Origin: Flexivirga alba | GTDB taxonomy: Bacteria > Actinomycetota > Actinomycetes > Actinomycetales > Dermatophilaceae | Direction of reading: 5' to 3' | DNA length: 64,000 nucleotides | Assembly (NCBI RefSeq): GCF_042661025.1 | Contig: NZ_JBHSWH010000001.1 | Location: 2,170,001-2,234,000 of the forward strand | In this document: positions 34,688 to 43,635 of the stretch, in pieces | Layout of the letters: each line of letters starts with the position of its first letter | Numbering within the stretch: the first letter of the stretch is position 1 | Translations under genes and position numbers: made by a program | Notes under the pieces: generated by a model | The model's database searches: none | Told to the model about the DNA's origin: nothing | What the model saw: the letters and a program-made list of their open reading frames with translations, nothing else

Positions 34688-37600
34688 TTAGCGGTCGAAG
34701 GCCTGCTTCATCAGCTGCTCGCGCTGCTCGTCGTGACGCTTGTGCGAGCCGGTGGCCGGAGCCGCCGCGGCCGCACGGGAGACCAGCCGCATCGGGCGGG
34801 TCTCGCCGAGCGGAGCGAGCAACTCCGGCAGGTTGAGTGCCATGAACGGCCAGGCGCCCTGGTTCTTCGGCTCGTCCTGCACCCAGACGATCTCAGCGTG
34901 CGGGTACTTGGCCAGCTCGTCGGCGATCTCCTGCGCCGGGATGGGCGCAAGCTGCTCGACGCGCACGATCGCGGTCTGGGCGTCGCCACGGTTGGCGCGC
35001 TCGGCCTCCAGGTCATAGACCACCCGCGACGAAGCGAGCAGAACCCGGGTCACGTCCTCCGGCTTCGGCGACTCGTGGTCGGACATCACCGGACGGAAAC
35101 GACCCTGCGTGAAGTCCTCGGTGTTGGAGGTCGCGGCCTTCAGACGCAGCAACTGCTTCGGTGTGAAGACGATCAGCGGCTTGCGCGGGCGAGCCGCCGC
35201 CTGGCGACGCAGCAGGTGGAAGTATGACGCCGGCGTCGACGGGTAGGCGATCGTCATGTTGTCCTCGGCATACAGCTGCAGGAAGCGCTCGATGCGTGCC
35301 GAGGAGTGGTCGGCGCCCTGGCCCTCGAAACCGTGGGGCAGCAGCAGCACGACCGACGAACGCTGAGTCCACTTCTGCTCACCGGAACTGATGAACTCGT
35401 CGATGATGGTCTGCGCGCCGTCGACGAAGTCGCCGAACTGCGCCTCCCACAGCACGAGCGCGTCCGGACGTTCGACGGAGTAGCCGTATTCGAAGCCGAG
35501 CGCGGCATATTCACTCAGCAACGAGTCGTAGACCCAGAACCACGCCTGGTCACTGGACAGGTAACGCAGCGGGGTCCACTCGTTGCCGTTGGTGTGGTCG
35601 ATCAGCACCGAGTGCCGCTGCACGAACGTGCCGCGGCGGCTGTCCTGACCGGCCAGCCGCACCGGGGTGCCCTCCATCAGCAGCGAACCGAACGCGAGCA
35701 GCTCACCCATCGCCCAGTCGACGCCGCCGCTGGTCGTCATGTCCGCACGACGCTGCATCAGCTTGGCGAGCTTCGGGTGGACGGTGAAGCCCTCCGGCGG
35801 GTTGGACCAGGTCTTGCCGATGGTCAGCAACTCGTCGCTGCTGATCGCGGTGTCGAAGACACTGCCGTCGGCGCGGTTGTCGTCGGCCTCCTGCGCGGAC
35901 GGCCGCTCCAGGCCGCCGTGGCCCTCGGCGTCGGTGCCGACCGAGCTGTCGGCGGCGGGCGCGGACAGCTCCTGCTCGGCGGCCTTGGTCTCGGTGAAGA
36001 CGCGCTCCAGCTGCTTCTGGTAATCCTTCAGCGCTGCTTCGGCCTCGTCGGGCGTGATGTCACCGCGACCGATCAGTGCCTCGGTGTAGAGCTTGCGGAC
36101 ACTGCGCTTGGCCTCGATGAGCTTGTACATCATCGGCTGGGTCATCGACGGGTCGTCGCCCTCGTTGTGACCACGGCGGCGGTAGCAGACCATGTCGATG
36201 ACGACGTCACGGTTGAACTTCTGCCGGTATTCGTAGGCCAGCTCGGCCACCCCGACACACGCCTCCGGGTCGTCACCGTTGACGTGGAAGATCGGCGCCT
36301 GGATCATCCGGGCGACGTCCGTGCTGTATGTCGAACTGCGGCTCTGCGACGGTGCGGTGGTGAAGCCGACCTGGTTGTTGACCACGATGTGGATCGTGCC
36401 GCCGGTGCGGTAACCGCGCAGCTGCGACAGGTTGAGGGTCTCGGCGACGATGCCCTGACCGGCGAACGCTGCGTCGCCGTGCATCAGGATCGGCAGCACC
36501 GTGAAGTCGGCGCCGGCCAGGTTGATGCGGTCCTGCTTGGCGCGTGCGATGCCCTCGAGCACCGGGTTGACCGCCTCCAGGTGGGAGGGGTTGGCCGCGA
36601 GGTAGACGCTGACGCTGTTGCCGGCGTCGGAGGTGAAGGTGCCCTCGGTGCCGAGGTGGTATTTCACGTCACCGGAACCCTGCACCGACTTGGGCGACTG
36701 CTGGTCCTCGAACTCGCGGAAGATCTGTCCGTAGGACTTGCCGGCGATGTTGGCCAGCACGTTGAGGCGGCCGCGGTGCGGCATACCGATGCAGACCTCG
36801 TCCATCTTGTCGTCGGCGGCCTCGGAGATGATCCGGTCGAGCACCGCGATGGCCGACTCGCCGCCCTCGAGCGAAAAGCGTTTCTGGCCAACGAATTTCG
36901 TCTGCAGGAAGGTCTCGAAGGCCTCCGCGGCGTTGAGCCGGCGCACGATGCGAAGTTGCTCGGCGCTGGACTGCTTCTCGTAGCCCTTCTCGACCTTGCT
37001 CTGCACCCAGGCGCGCTGCTTGGGGTCCTGGATGTGCATGTATTCGATGCCGATCGAGCGGCAGTAGGCGTCCCGCAGGATGCCGAGGATCTCGCGCAGC
37101 TTCAGGAACGGCTTGCCACCGAACCCGCCGGTGGGGAACGTGCGGTCCAGGTCCCACAGGGTCAGGCCGTGCGTGGTGACGTCGAGGTCGGTGTGCCGGC
37201 GCTGCTTGTATTCCAGCGGGTCGGTGTCGGCCATCAGGTGGCCGCGCACGCGATAGGAGTGGATCAGCTCCTGCACCCGGGCGACCTTGTTGATGTCGTC
37301 GTCGTGCCCGGCGTCGATGTCCTGGACCCAGCGGATCGGCTCGTAGGGGATCTTCAGCGACTGGAAGATGTCGTCGTAGAAGCCGTCGCCACCGAGCAGC
37401 AACTGGTGCACCACGCGCAGGAACTCACCGGAGACCGCGCCCTGGATGACGCGGTGGTCGTAGGTGGAGGTAAGCGTGATGATCTTGCTGACCGCGTTGT
37501 TGTTGAGCGTGTCGGAGCTGGCGCCCTGCCACTCCGCGGGGTATTCCAGCGCGCCGACACCGATGATCGCGCCCGCGCCCTTCATCAGGCGGGGGATCGA

Positions 37601-38529
37601 GTGGACCGTGCCGATGCCGCCCGGGTTGGTCAGGCTGATCGTCGTGCCGGCGTAGTCCTCGAGCGTCAGCTTGTTGCCGCGCGCCTTGCGGACCATTTCC
37701 TCGTATGCCGCCCAGAACTGCGCGAAGTCCATCTCCTCGGCGCCCTTGACGCTCGGCACGACAAGGGTGCGCGAGCCGTCCGGCTTCGCCAGGTCGATGG
37801 CCAGGCCGAAGCCGACGTGACCGGGCTTGACCAGGGTCGGCTTGCCCTTCTCGTCCTCGCCCAGGGCGTAGTTCATCTCCGGGATCAGCTTCAGCGCGCG
37901 GATGATCGCGTAGCCGATCAGGTGGGTGAAACTGACCTTGCCGCCGCGGCTGCGCGACAGGTGGTTGTTGACGACGATCCGGTTGTCGATCAGCAGCTTC
38001 GCCGGGACCGCGCGCACGCTGGTCGCGGTCGGGACCTCGAGGCTGGCCTCCATGTTGGAGACGATGCGGGCGGCGACGCCCTTCAGCGGGACGCTCTGGT
38101 CCTCGGCCGGGTCGACCTCCGGGACCCTGGGGGTGGCTGCGTCGCGCGCGATGACCTTGGCTTCCTTCAACTCCCAGTCCCGGGGTTGGGCCGCGGCGCG
38201 TCCTTCGGGGCATGCCGTGCTGCGCCCTTGGGCGGCTCGGTCGTTGCGGGGTTGCTCTTGGCGGCCGGGCTCGTGGTGATTGAGCTCTTGGTCTCTGGGC
38301 TCTTGGTCTCGGCAGGTGCCGCTGCGGTCGTCCCCGACGACGCAGTGGCTGTCTGCTGGCCGTTGCCCGACTCCGGTGCGTTCGGCGTGCTCGGCTGGTA
38401 GTCCGCGAAGAAGCTCCACCACGCTTTGTCGACGGAGTTCTTGTCCTGCTTGTACTGCTCGTAGAGTTCGTCGACGAGCCATTCATTGGGTCCGAATGTC
38501 GCGAGCGGGTCAGGCGACTGGGGTGACAC
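34688..38529 (-). CDS. kgd: Multifunctional 2-oxoglutarate decarboxylase/dehydrogenase E1 with E2 domain (Kgd), one-base frameshift
   Basis: The enzyme links 2-oxoglutarate to succinyl-CoA or succinic semialdehyde in the actinobacterial TCA cycle. The N-terminus NEWLVDELYEQYKQDKNSVD is followed by an Ala/Pro linker and an E2 acyltransferase domain (TYDHRVIQGA active site). The large ThDP-dependent E1 part then has EYMHIQDPKQRAWV, GMPHRGRLNVLAN and GDAAFAGQGIVAE. The first 120 residues and the rest are in different frames. Adding one base within the CCCGGGG stretch at 38179-38185 joins PRPNP to RDWELKEAKV and gives about 1280 residues. As a central-metabolism gene it is unlikely to be truly broken. 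GTG 38529 has AGAGG upstream. Confidence 0.92.
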
Positions 38530-38595
38530 GCGAATGCGCCTCTTTCATCAAGGTCGGCACGGCCGTGCTGAGGTGTCGGCTGTGCGGTTTCGGGT

Positions 38596-38619
38596 GTATG
38601 GCGACGGGGATCGCCATAC
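38596..38619. promoter_or_regulatory. Hairpin formed by two inverted GTATGGCGA words in the kgd leader
   Basis: GTATGGCGA and TCGCCATAC form a perfect 9-base stem with a 6-base loop, 67 bases before the kgd start. Each arm is a copy of the GTATGNCG word that is strongly over-represented in this genome. It may act as a leader hairpin for kgd. In Neisseria and Haemophilus, uptake-sequence words are also found as inverted pairs forming stem-loops. Confidence 0.55.
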
Positions 38620-38759
38620 GGGCCCAGCCTAACGCTCACCAAGTCTGAAACCACAGCAGGTCTGCGGCGTGTGCTATGGCGAGATTTCCCGACATCCGGG
38701 GCGTGTCGGGTGGTGGCGCGTCGGATAGCCGGCCGGGTCGCCGACGGTGTTGTAAGTTG

Positions 38760-38794
38760 CGACATATCGCGTTTACGATTGACGCGATATGTCG
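38760..38794. promoter_or_regulatory. 13-base perfect inverted repeat, likely PadR operator
   Basis: The arms CGACATATCGCGT and ACGCGATATGTCG flank a 9-base spacer and end 25 bases before the start of the DUF4097-PadR operon. The AT-rich ATATCGCG core stands out in this GC-rich DNA and probably overlaps the promoter. PadR regulators typically bind such palindromes and repress their own operon, so autoregulation by the second gene is the simplest reading. Confidence 0.75.
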
Positions 38795-38819
38795 TGACCG
38801 ACGAACGAGGAGAAACGAC

Positions 38820-39668
38820 ATGGCGCAGCAGTGGGAGCTCGACGGGCCGAAGGTGCTCGACGTCGGCGGCGAGGGCGAGCGCGTCGACCGGCTGACCGTG
38901 GCGTTGGTCGGCGGGCACGTCGATGTCGTGACGCATGATGCACCGACCGCGCAGGTCGAGGTGCAGGAAGTCGTCGGACCGCCACTCAAGGTGACCTGGA
39001 ACGGTCACAAGCTGGAGATCAGCCACGTCAAACATGACGGCGGCAACCTGTGGGAGACGCTCAAGAACTTCGGCGGCGGGTCGATGCAGATCAAGGCAGT
39101 GGTCTCGGTCGCCATCCCGCGCGACGCCCGGACGGACATCAACACCGTGAGTGCCGGAACGGTGGTGAGCGGCATACATGCTCGGACTTCGCTCAACACG
39201 GTCAGCGGTGATGTGACCGCGGACGACATCGACGGTCGCATGGAGATCAATGGCGTGTCAGGCACTTTCGAGGGCCGCAAGCTGTCTGGACGGCTCGAGG
39301 CCAACACTGTCTCGGGCAGTATCACCGTGCAGGACAGCGTCCTCGACCCGGTCGAACTCAACGGTGTGTCCGGCGACATCACCCTCGACCTGACCAACAA
39401 CAGCACGCGGGTCGAGTCCAACACGGTCTCCGGTGACGTGACTGTCCGGGTTCCTGCAGGCGGTGGCTATCGCGTCAAGGTGTCCACGATGAGCGGCGCC
39501 GCGATCGTCGACGGCGTGAAGCTCGGCGGCAAGTGGCACCGGGGCGGCGAGGCGCGGGACGGGGACGAGTCGCTGCGCCTGGAGGCATCGTCGGTGTCCG
39601 GCGACGTGGTGGTGCTGCGTGCCGAGCCGGTCGCGGGCGGGCCGTCGCTCACGAAGGATCCGCAATGA
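38820..39668 (+). CDS. DUF4097 beta-strand-repeat protein
   Basis: A 282-residue protein built of short repeated strands, with recurring NTVSGDV-like units (INTVSAGTVVSG, LNTVSGDVTADD, INGVSGTFEG, SNTVSGDVTVRV), the signature of the DUF4097/adhesin-like beta-solenoid. It has no signal peptide or membrane helix. The function is unknown; family members commonly sit beside PadR or anti-sigma-type regulators and are linked to envelope-stress responses. ATG 38820 has GAGGAGAAA upstream. Its end overlaps the PadR start (ATGA). Expression is probably controlled through the palindrome at 38760-38794. Confidence 0.82.
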   Translation: MAQQWELDGPKVLDVGGEGERVDRLTVALVGGHVDVVTHDAPTAQVEVQEVVGPPLKVTWNGHKLEISHVKHDGGNLWETLKNFGGGSMQIKAVVSVAIPRDARTDINTVSAGTVVSGIHARTSLNTVSGDVTADDIDGRMEINGVSGTFEGRKLSGRLEANTVSGSITVQDSVLDPVELNGVSGDITLDLTNNSTRVESNTVSGDVTVRVPAGGGYRVKVSTMSGAAIVDGVKLGGKWHRGGEARDGDESLRLEASSVSGDVVVLRAEPVAGGPSLTKDPQ

Positions 39669-40243
39669 GTCCGGTATTCGCTCATGGGCAGCTGCGGCTC
39701 TACCTCTTGTCGTTGCTCAACGAAGGGCCGCGGCACGGCTACGAGATCATGCGCGATCTCGAGCAGCGCTTCAACGGTCTCTACACGCCGAGCGCCGGCA
39801 CGGTCTACCCGCGCCTGGCCAAACTCGAGGAAGAAGGCCTGGTCAGCCGCGGCGACGACGGCCGCAAGGTGACCTACACGATCACCGATGCGGGCCGGGC
39901 CGAGGTCACCGCGCGAGAGTCCGACCTGGGCGACCTGCAGGACGATCTCGACCGGTCGGTGAGCCAGCTCGCCGACGCTGTGCGTTCGCGGGTCAAGGGC
40001 GATGCGGCCGACCTGCGAGCCGAGCTCAAAGCTGCCGCGCAGGAAGCGCGTCGAGTCGCCAGGCCCGCGACCGGCGGCTCATCGATGAGCGGACGCGCCG
40101 GCGGCGAGTTCGAGCTCGCCATCAACGAGTTGCGGCAGAGCGCCCGCAAGGTGATGCGCTCGCGCCATACGAGTGAAACGGTGCGCTCCGAGGCACTCCG
40201 GATCGTGCACGAAGCCCAGCGCCAGATCGACCGCCTGAAGTAG
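39665..40243 (+). CDS. PadR-family transcriptional regulator
   Basis: A 192-residue regulator. The N-terminal winged helix reads LRLYLLSLLNEGPRHGYEIMRDLEQRF, then PSAGTVYPRLAKLEEEGLV and DGRKVTYTITDAGRAE, the full PadR signature. A longer C-terminal helical part (residues 85-192), rich in Ala, Arg and Glu, probably mediates dimerisation. ATG 39665 overlaps the DUF4097 stop. It should bind the palindrome upstream of its operon and be released by an unknown signal. Confidence 0.9.
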   Translation: MSPVFAHGQLRLYLLSLLNEGPRHGYEIMRDLEQRFNGLYTPSAGTVYPRLAKLEEEGLVSRGDDGRKVTYTITDAGRAEVTARESDLGDLQDDLDRSVSQLADAVRSRVKGDAADLRAELKAAAQEARRVARPATGGSSMSGRAGGEFELAINELRQSARKVMRSRHTSETVRSEALRIVHEAQRQIDRLK

Positions 40244-40255
40244 CTCCCACTTGCA

Positions 40256-40560
40256 GAGGTGGCCGAGGAGCTCGTGAGGAACGAGCGACCCCCAAGGTGG
40301 CCGAGGAGCTCGTGAGGAACGAGCGACCCCCAAGGTGGCCGAGGAGCTCGTGAGGAACGAGCGACCCCCAAGGTGGCCGAGGAGCTCGTGAGGAACGAGC
40401 GAGCGTCTCGAGGTCCCGACCCCCAAGGTGGCCGAGCCGGGGGTGTATCGAGATCGGCTGGGAGCCTCGATACGGGCTTGCCTTGGGGCTCGCCCTACCC
40501 TTCGATACGCCGCTCGTACCTCGCGGCTACTCAGGGCGGCGCTCGACCACCTTGGCGGCA
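40256..40560. repeat. Tandem 38-base repeats plus mosaic modules
   Basis: Four head-to-tail copies of a 38-base unit (AGGTGGCCGAGGAGCTCGTG + AGGAACGAGCGACCCCC) span 40256 to about 40407, the last one partly altered. They are followed by GTGTATCGAGATCGG, CGAGACG-like and CTCGACCACCTTGG modules to 40560. This fills the whole gap between padR and the CNNM gene. There are no spacers of the CRISPR kind, and no gene. Confidence 0.85.
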
Positions 40561-40569
40561 TGAAACTAT

Positions 40570-42027
40570 GTGCGCGACATGTTGCTGCAATGGCTCCTCA
40601 TCCTCGCCGGGGTCGTGCTGACCATCGGCACCGCTCTTTTCGTTGCCGCGGAGTTCAGTCTGGTCGCCCTCGACCGCCCGACAGTGCAGCGTGCCATCGA
40701 CGATGGTGACGTCCGCGCCGGAGCCGTGCTTGCCGCGCTGCGTCGGCTCTCGACACAACTCTCTGCCGCCCAGGTCGGCATCACGATCACCACGCTGGTG
40801 CTCGGCTATCTGGTCGAGCCGTCGCTCGGCGCCCTGCTGGAAGGCCCGCTGGAATCGATCGGTGTCTCCGGGGCCGCCTCCGCAGCGGTCGCCACCGTCG
40901 TGGCGCTGGTCATCGCGTCGCTCTTCTCGATGATCTTCGGTGAATTGATCCCGCAGTTCCTCGGCATCTCCGCGCCGCTACAGGTCGCGAAGGTCGTCGC
41001 CGGACCCGTGCGAGCCTTCGCCACCGTGACGAAGCCGTTGATCGTCATACTCAACGGGTCGGCGAACGCCGTGCTGCGTCGCTTCGGCATCGAGCCGCAG
41101 GAGGAGTTGAGCGCGGCACGCACGCCGCAGGAGTTGTCTTCGATGGTGCGTCGTTCGGCAGAGGCCGGGACGCTGGAGGAGGGCACCGCGCGACTTCTCA
41201 CCCGGTCGCTCAACTTCGGTGAGCGGACCGCTTCCGACGTCATGAGCCCTCGCGTGCGTTGTGCGTATGTCGAACGCGACGCCACCGCCACCGATGTGGT
41301 GGATCTGGCTCGTAACACTGGACATTCGCGCTTCCCGGTGATCGGCAACGACTGGGACGACGTCGTCGGCGTGGTCCACGTCAAGAAGGCCATCGCGGTG
41401 CCGCAGGACCGCCGCGACGACGTGCCCGTGACGGCACTGATGATCCGGCCCGTACTGGTGCCGGAGACGATGCTGCTCGACCCGCTGCTGCTCCTGTTGC
41501 GCGCCGGTGGTTTCCAGTTGGCGATCGTGGTCGATGAGTATGGCGGCACCTCCGGCGTCGTCACGCTCGAGGACGTCATCGAGGAGATCGTCGGCGAGGT
41601 CAGCGACGAACACGACCCGCGGGTGGACGTGAGTCGCCTTCTGCCCGATGGGTCTTGGACGGTCCCAGGCCTCTGGCGGCCGGACGAGGTACACGACCGG
41701 ATCGGCGCGACGATCCCCGAAGGCGCCTACTACGAGACCGTCGGTGGCTTCGTGATGGCGACCGTCGGGCGCGTGCCCCAGGTCGGGGATGAAGTCATGC
41801 TCGACGGGTGGTCGCTGCGGGTGGTCGTCATGGATGGCCGGCGGGTTGATCGGGTGCGAATAGCCCCCGTCATACAGGGGATTCCGAATGAGCCTCATCC
41901 TGTCGCTCGTCTTCCTGTTGGGCAATGCGTTCTTCGTCGGCGCCGAGTTCTCGGTCATGGCCGCGCGGCGCTCGCAACTGGAGCCGCTCGCGGCGTCCGG
42001 TTCGAGGCGCGCGAAGCTGAGTCTTGA
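40570..42027 (+). CDS. CNNM/CorC-type membrane protein with CBS domains, copy 1
   Basis: The protein has an N-terminal DUF21/CNNM membrane domain (LLILAGVVLTIGTALFVAAEFSLVALDR), then paired CBS domains (SDVMSPRVRCAYV near 230; YGGTSGVVTLEDVIEEIVGEVSDEHD near 320) and a C-terminal CorC/HlyC domain ending about GRRVDRVRIAP. Such proteins are implicated in Mg2+/Co2+ export or homeostasis. As read, the frame runs 140 bases into the next gene. If one C is missing from the run 41864-41868 it would instead stop at 41891, giving the ATGA overlap typical here. GTG 40570 or ATG 40579 may start it. Confidence 0.85.
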   Translation: MRDMLLQWLLILAGVVLTIGTALFVAAEFSLVALDRPTVQRAIDDGDVRAGAVLAALRRLSTQLSAAQVGITITTLVLGYLVEPSLGALLEGPLESIGVSGAASAAVATVVALVIASLFSMIFGELIPQFLGISAPLQVAKVVAGPVRAFATVTKPLIVILNGSANAVLRRFGIEPQEELSAARTPQELSSMVRRSAEAGTLEEGTARLLTRSLNFGERTASDVMSPRVRCAYVERDATATDVVDLARNTGHSRFPVIGNDWDDVVGVVHVKKAIAVPQDRRDDVPVTALMIRPVLVPETMLLDPLLLLLRAGGFQLAIVVDEYGGTSGVVTLEDVIEEIVGEVSDEHDPRVDVSRLLPDGSWTVPGLWRPDEVHDRIGATIPEGAYYETVGGFVMATVGRVPQVGDEVMLDGWSLRVVVMDGRRVDRVRIAPVIQGIPNEPHPVARLPVGQCVLRRRRVLGHGRAALATGAARGVRFEAREAES

Positions 42028-42916
42028 GGCGCTGGAGAACGTTTCGTCGTTGCTGGCCTGCGCGCAGTTGGGCATCACGGTGTGCTCGGTGCTGCTGGGT
42101 GCGGTCGCCGAGGGCGCGCTGCACCATCTGATCGAGCCGCTCTTCACCAGCATTGGGGCGCCGGACGGTCTGGCGACAGTCGTGGCTTTGCTGCTGGCGC
42201 TGCTGATCGTCGCGTACCTGCACGTCGTGCTCGGCGAGATGGTGCCGAAGAACCTCGCGATCGCCGGCCCCGACCGTGCCGCGCTGGTGCTCGCGCCCGC
42301 TCTGTTGTGGGTGACGCGAGTGCTGGGGCCGATCATTCGCGCGTTGGAAGCGATCGCGAAGTGGGCGGTGCGCCGACTCGGCGTGGAGCCGAAAGACGAA
42401 GCCACATCGGCGTTTTCGGCCGAAGAGGTCGAGCTGATCGTCGCCGAGTCGCAGCGCGAGGGCTTGCTCCCGCACGAGCAGTCCGCGCGGGTGCAGGGTG
42501 CGCTGGAGTTCACCGACCGAGTGGCTGCCGATGTCGCGGTGCCGGTCGACGAGCTGATCACTGTGTCGGTCGGTGCGACACCGGAGGACATCGAGCGGCT
42601 CGTCGCCAAGCACGGCTTCTCGCGATATCCCGTGCTCGACCGCCGCGGTGTCATCGCCGGGTATGTCCACCTCAAGGACGTGCTCTATGCAACCGAGGAG
42701 GCGTATGCCGAGCCGGTGCCGCCCCGTCGCATCCGGCCGCTCGCGACGGTCGCTCCGACGGACGAGGTCGACGACATGCTCGTGACGATGCAGCGCAGCG
42801 GCGCGCACCTCGCACGAGTCGTGGACAGCGCAGCCGCCGAGGTGCTCGGAGTGGTCTTCCTCGAGGACGTGCTCGAAGAGCTCGTCGGTGAGGTCGACGA
42901 CGCCACCCAGCGCTAG
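41888..42916 (+). CDS. CNNM/CorC-type membrane protein with CBS domains, copy 2
   Basis: A 342-residue paralogue of the preceding gene: N-terminal DUF21 membrane domain (LSLVFLLGNAFFVGAEFSVMAARR) with the conserved CAQLGITVCSVLLG block, then two CBS motifs (YPVLDRRGVIAGYVHLKDVL and EVLGVVFLEDVLEELVGEVDD). It lacks the C-terminal CorC domain found in copy 1, so the pair may work as unequal partners. ATG 41888 gives the expected membrane start. Tandem pairs of this kind are common in actinobacteria. Confidence 0.88.
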   Translation: MSLILSLVFLLGNAFFVGAEFSVMAARRSQLEPLAASGSRRAKLSLEALENVSSLLACAQLGITVCSVLLGAVAEGALHHLIEPLFTSIGAPDGLATVVALLLALLIVAYLHVVLGEMVPKNLAIAGPDRAALVLAPALLWVTRVLGPIIRALEAIAKWAVRRLGVEPKDEATSAFSAEEVELIVAESQREGLLPHEQSARVQGALEFTDRVAADVAVPVDELITVSVGATPEDIERLVAKHGFSRYPVLDRRGVIAGYVHLKDVLYATEEAYAEPVPPRRIRPLATVAPTDEVDDMLVTMQRSGAHLARVVDSAAAEVLGVVFLEDVLEELVGEVDDATQR

Positions 42917-42923
42917 CCCCCAC

Positions 42924-43040
42924 AAGCTGGTCGAGTGCCCTTCCCAAGCTGGTCGAGTGCCCTTCCCAAGCTGGTCGAGTGCCTTCCCAAGCTGGTCGAG
43001 TGCCCGGGGGAGCGAAGCGGAGGAGGGTGTATCGAGACTC
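42924..43040. repeat. Four tandem 22-base repeats plus a mosaic module
   Basis: AAGCTGGTCGAGTGCCCTTCCC is repeated four times from 42924 (the third copy one base shorter). It then runs into GGGGGAGCGAAGCGGAGGAG and GTGTATCGAGACTCC of the mosaic family. This is local amplification of one module of the family. The remaining bases to the VOC start (43041-43181) show no gene. Confidence 0.85.
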
Positions 43041-43181
43041 CGGGCCTTCGCACCCCCATGCCGAGTGAGGGCTAGATCCGGCCGTCACTCGGCGAAGAAG
43101 CCGTCATTCGCGAGAAGTCAGCGCAACGGTGTCCGGGCGCACCGCGCTAGCGTGGCGATGAATCCCGATGGAGGAGAAGCC

Positions 43182-43594
43182 ATGCCGGCATACCCCGTGC
43201 TGCTGCACACCGTCATCGATGCGCGCAACTGCCGGGCGCTCGCCGAGTTCTACCGACAGCTGCTCGGGCTGCGCTACCGCGACGGTGAGGAGCCACCGCC
43301 GGCTGGCGTCGCTGATGACGCCGACTGGCTCGTGCTGCTCGATAGCGCGGGGGAGCGCGTGCTGACCATCCAGGAGAAGAGGACACCACGCCGCCGACCT
43401 GGCAGGCCGAGGACGTGCCGATGCAGCTGCACATGGACTTCAAGGTGCCCACCGTCGCGGAGCTTGAGCGCCATCGCGAGCGAGCCCTGGAGTTGGGTGC
43501 CCGCGTCCTCCATGACCGCTCGGGCGATGACGGTGAGCCGCTCTACGTGCTGGCCGATCCGGCCGGGCATCCCTTCTGCCTGTTGGTGCAGTGA
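43182..43594 (+). CDS. VOC (glyoxalase-like) family protein, one-base frameshift
   Basis: ATG 43182 with GGAGGAG upstream opens MPAYPVLLHTVIDARNCRAL, the first beta-alpha-beta-beta-beta module of a VOC domain (AEFYRQLLGLRYRDGEE, DWLVLLDSAGERVLTIQEK). The second module is in another frame: WQAEDVPMQLHMDFKV, ELERHRERALELGARVL, YVLADPAGHPFCLLVQ. Restoring one base near 43378-43382 gives a normal 137-residue protein. Metal-site residues differ from true glyoxalase, so it is probably an uncharacterised small-molecule enzyme or binding protein. Confidence 0.82.
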
Positions 43595-43635
43595 CCAGGC
43601 GCGCCATAATCAGAGTCGCCCGATCCGACTGTGGC

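Noticed and set aside
35306..38401. A 3.1 kb open frame on the plus strand opposite kgd
   Set aside because: It mirrors kgd codon structure, contains no recognisable domain, and has low-complexity Arg/Leu/Gly/Val composition; the minus-strand kgd is unmistakable.
40256..40407. Possible CRISPR array
   Set aside because: The four 38-base units are directly adjacent with no spacers, no cas genes are nearby, and the unit belongs to the mosaic intergenic family.
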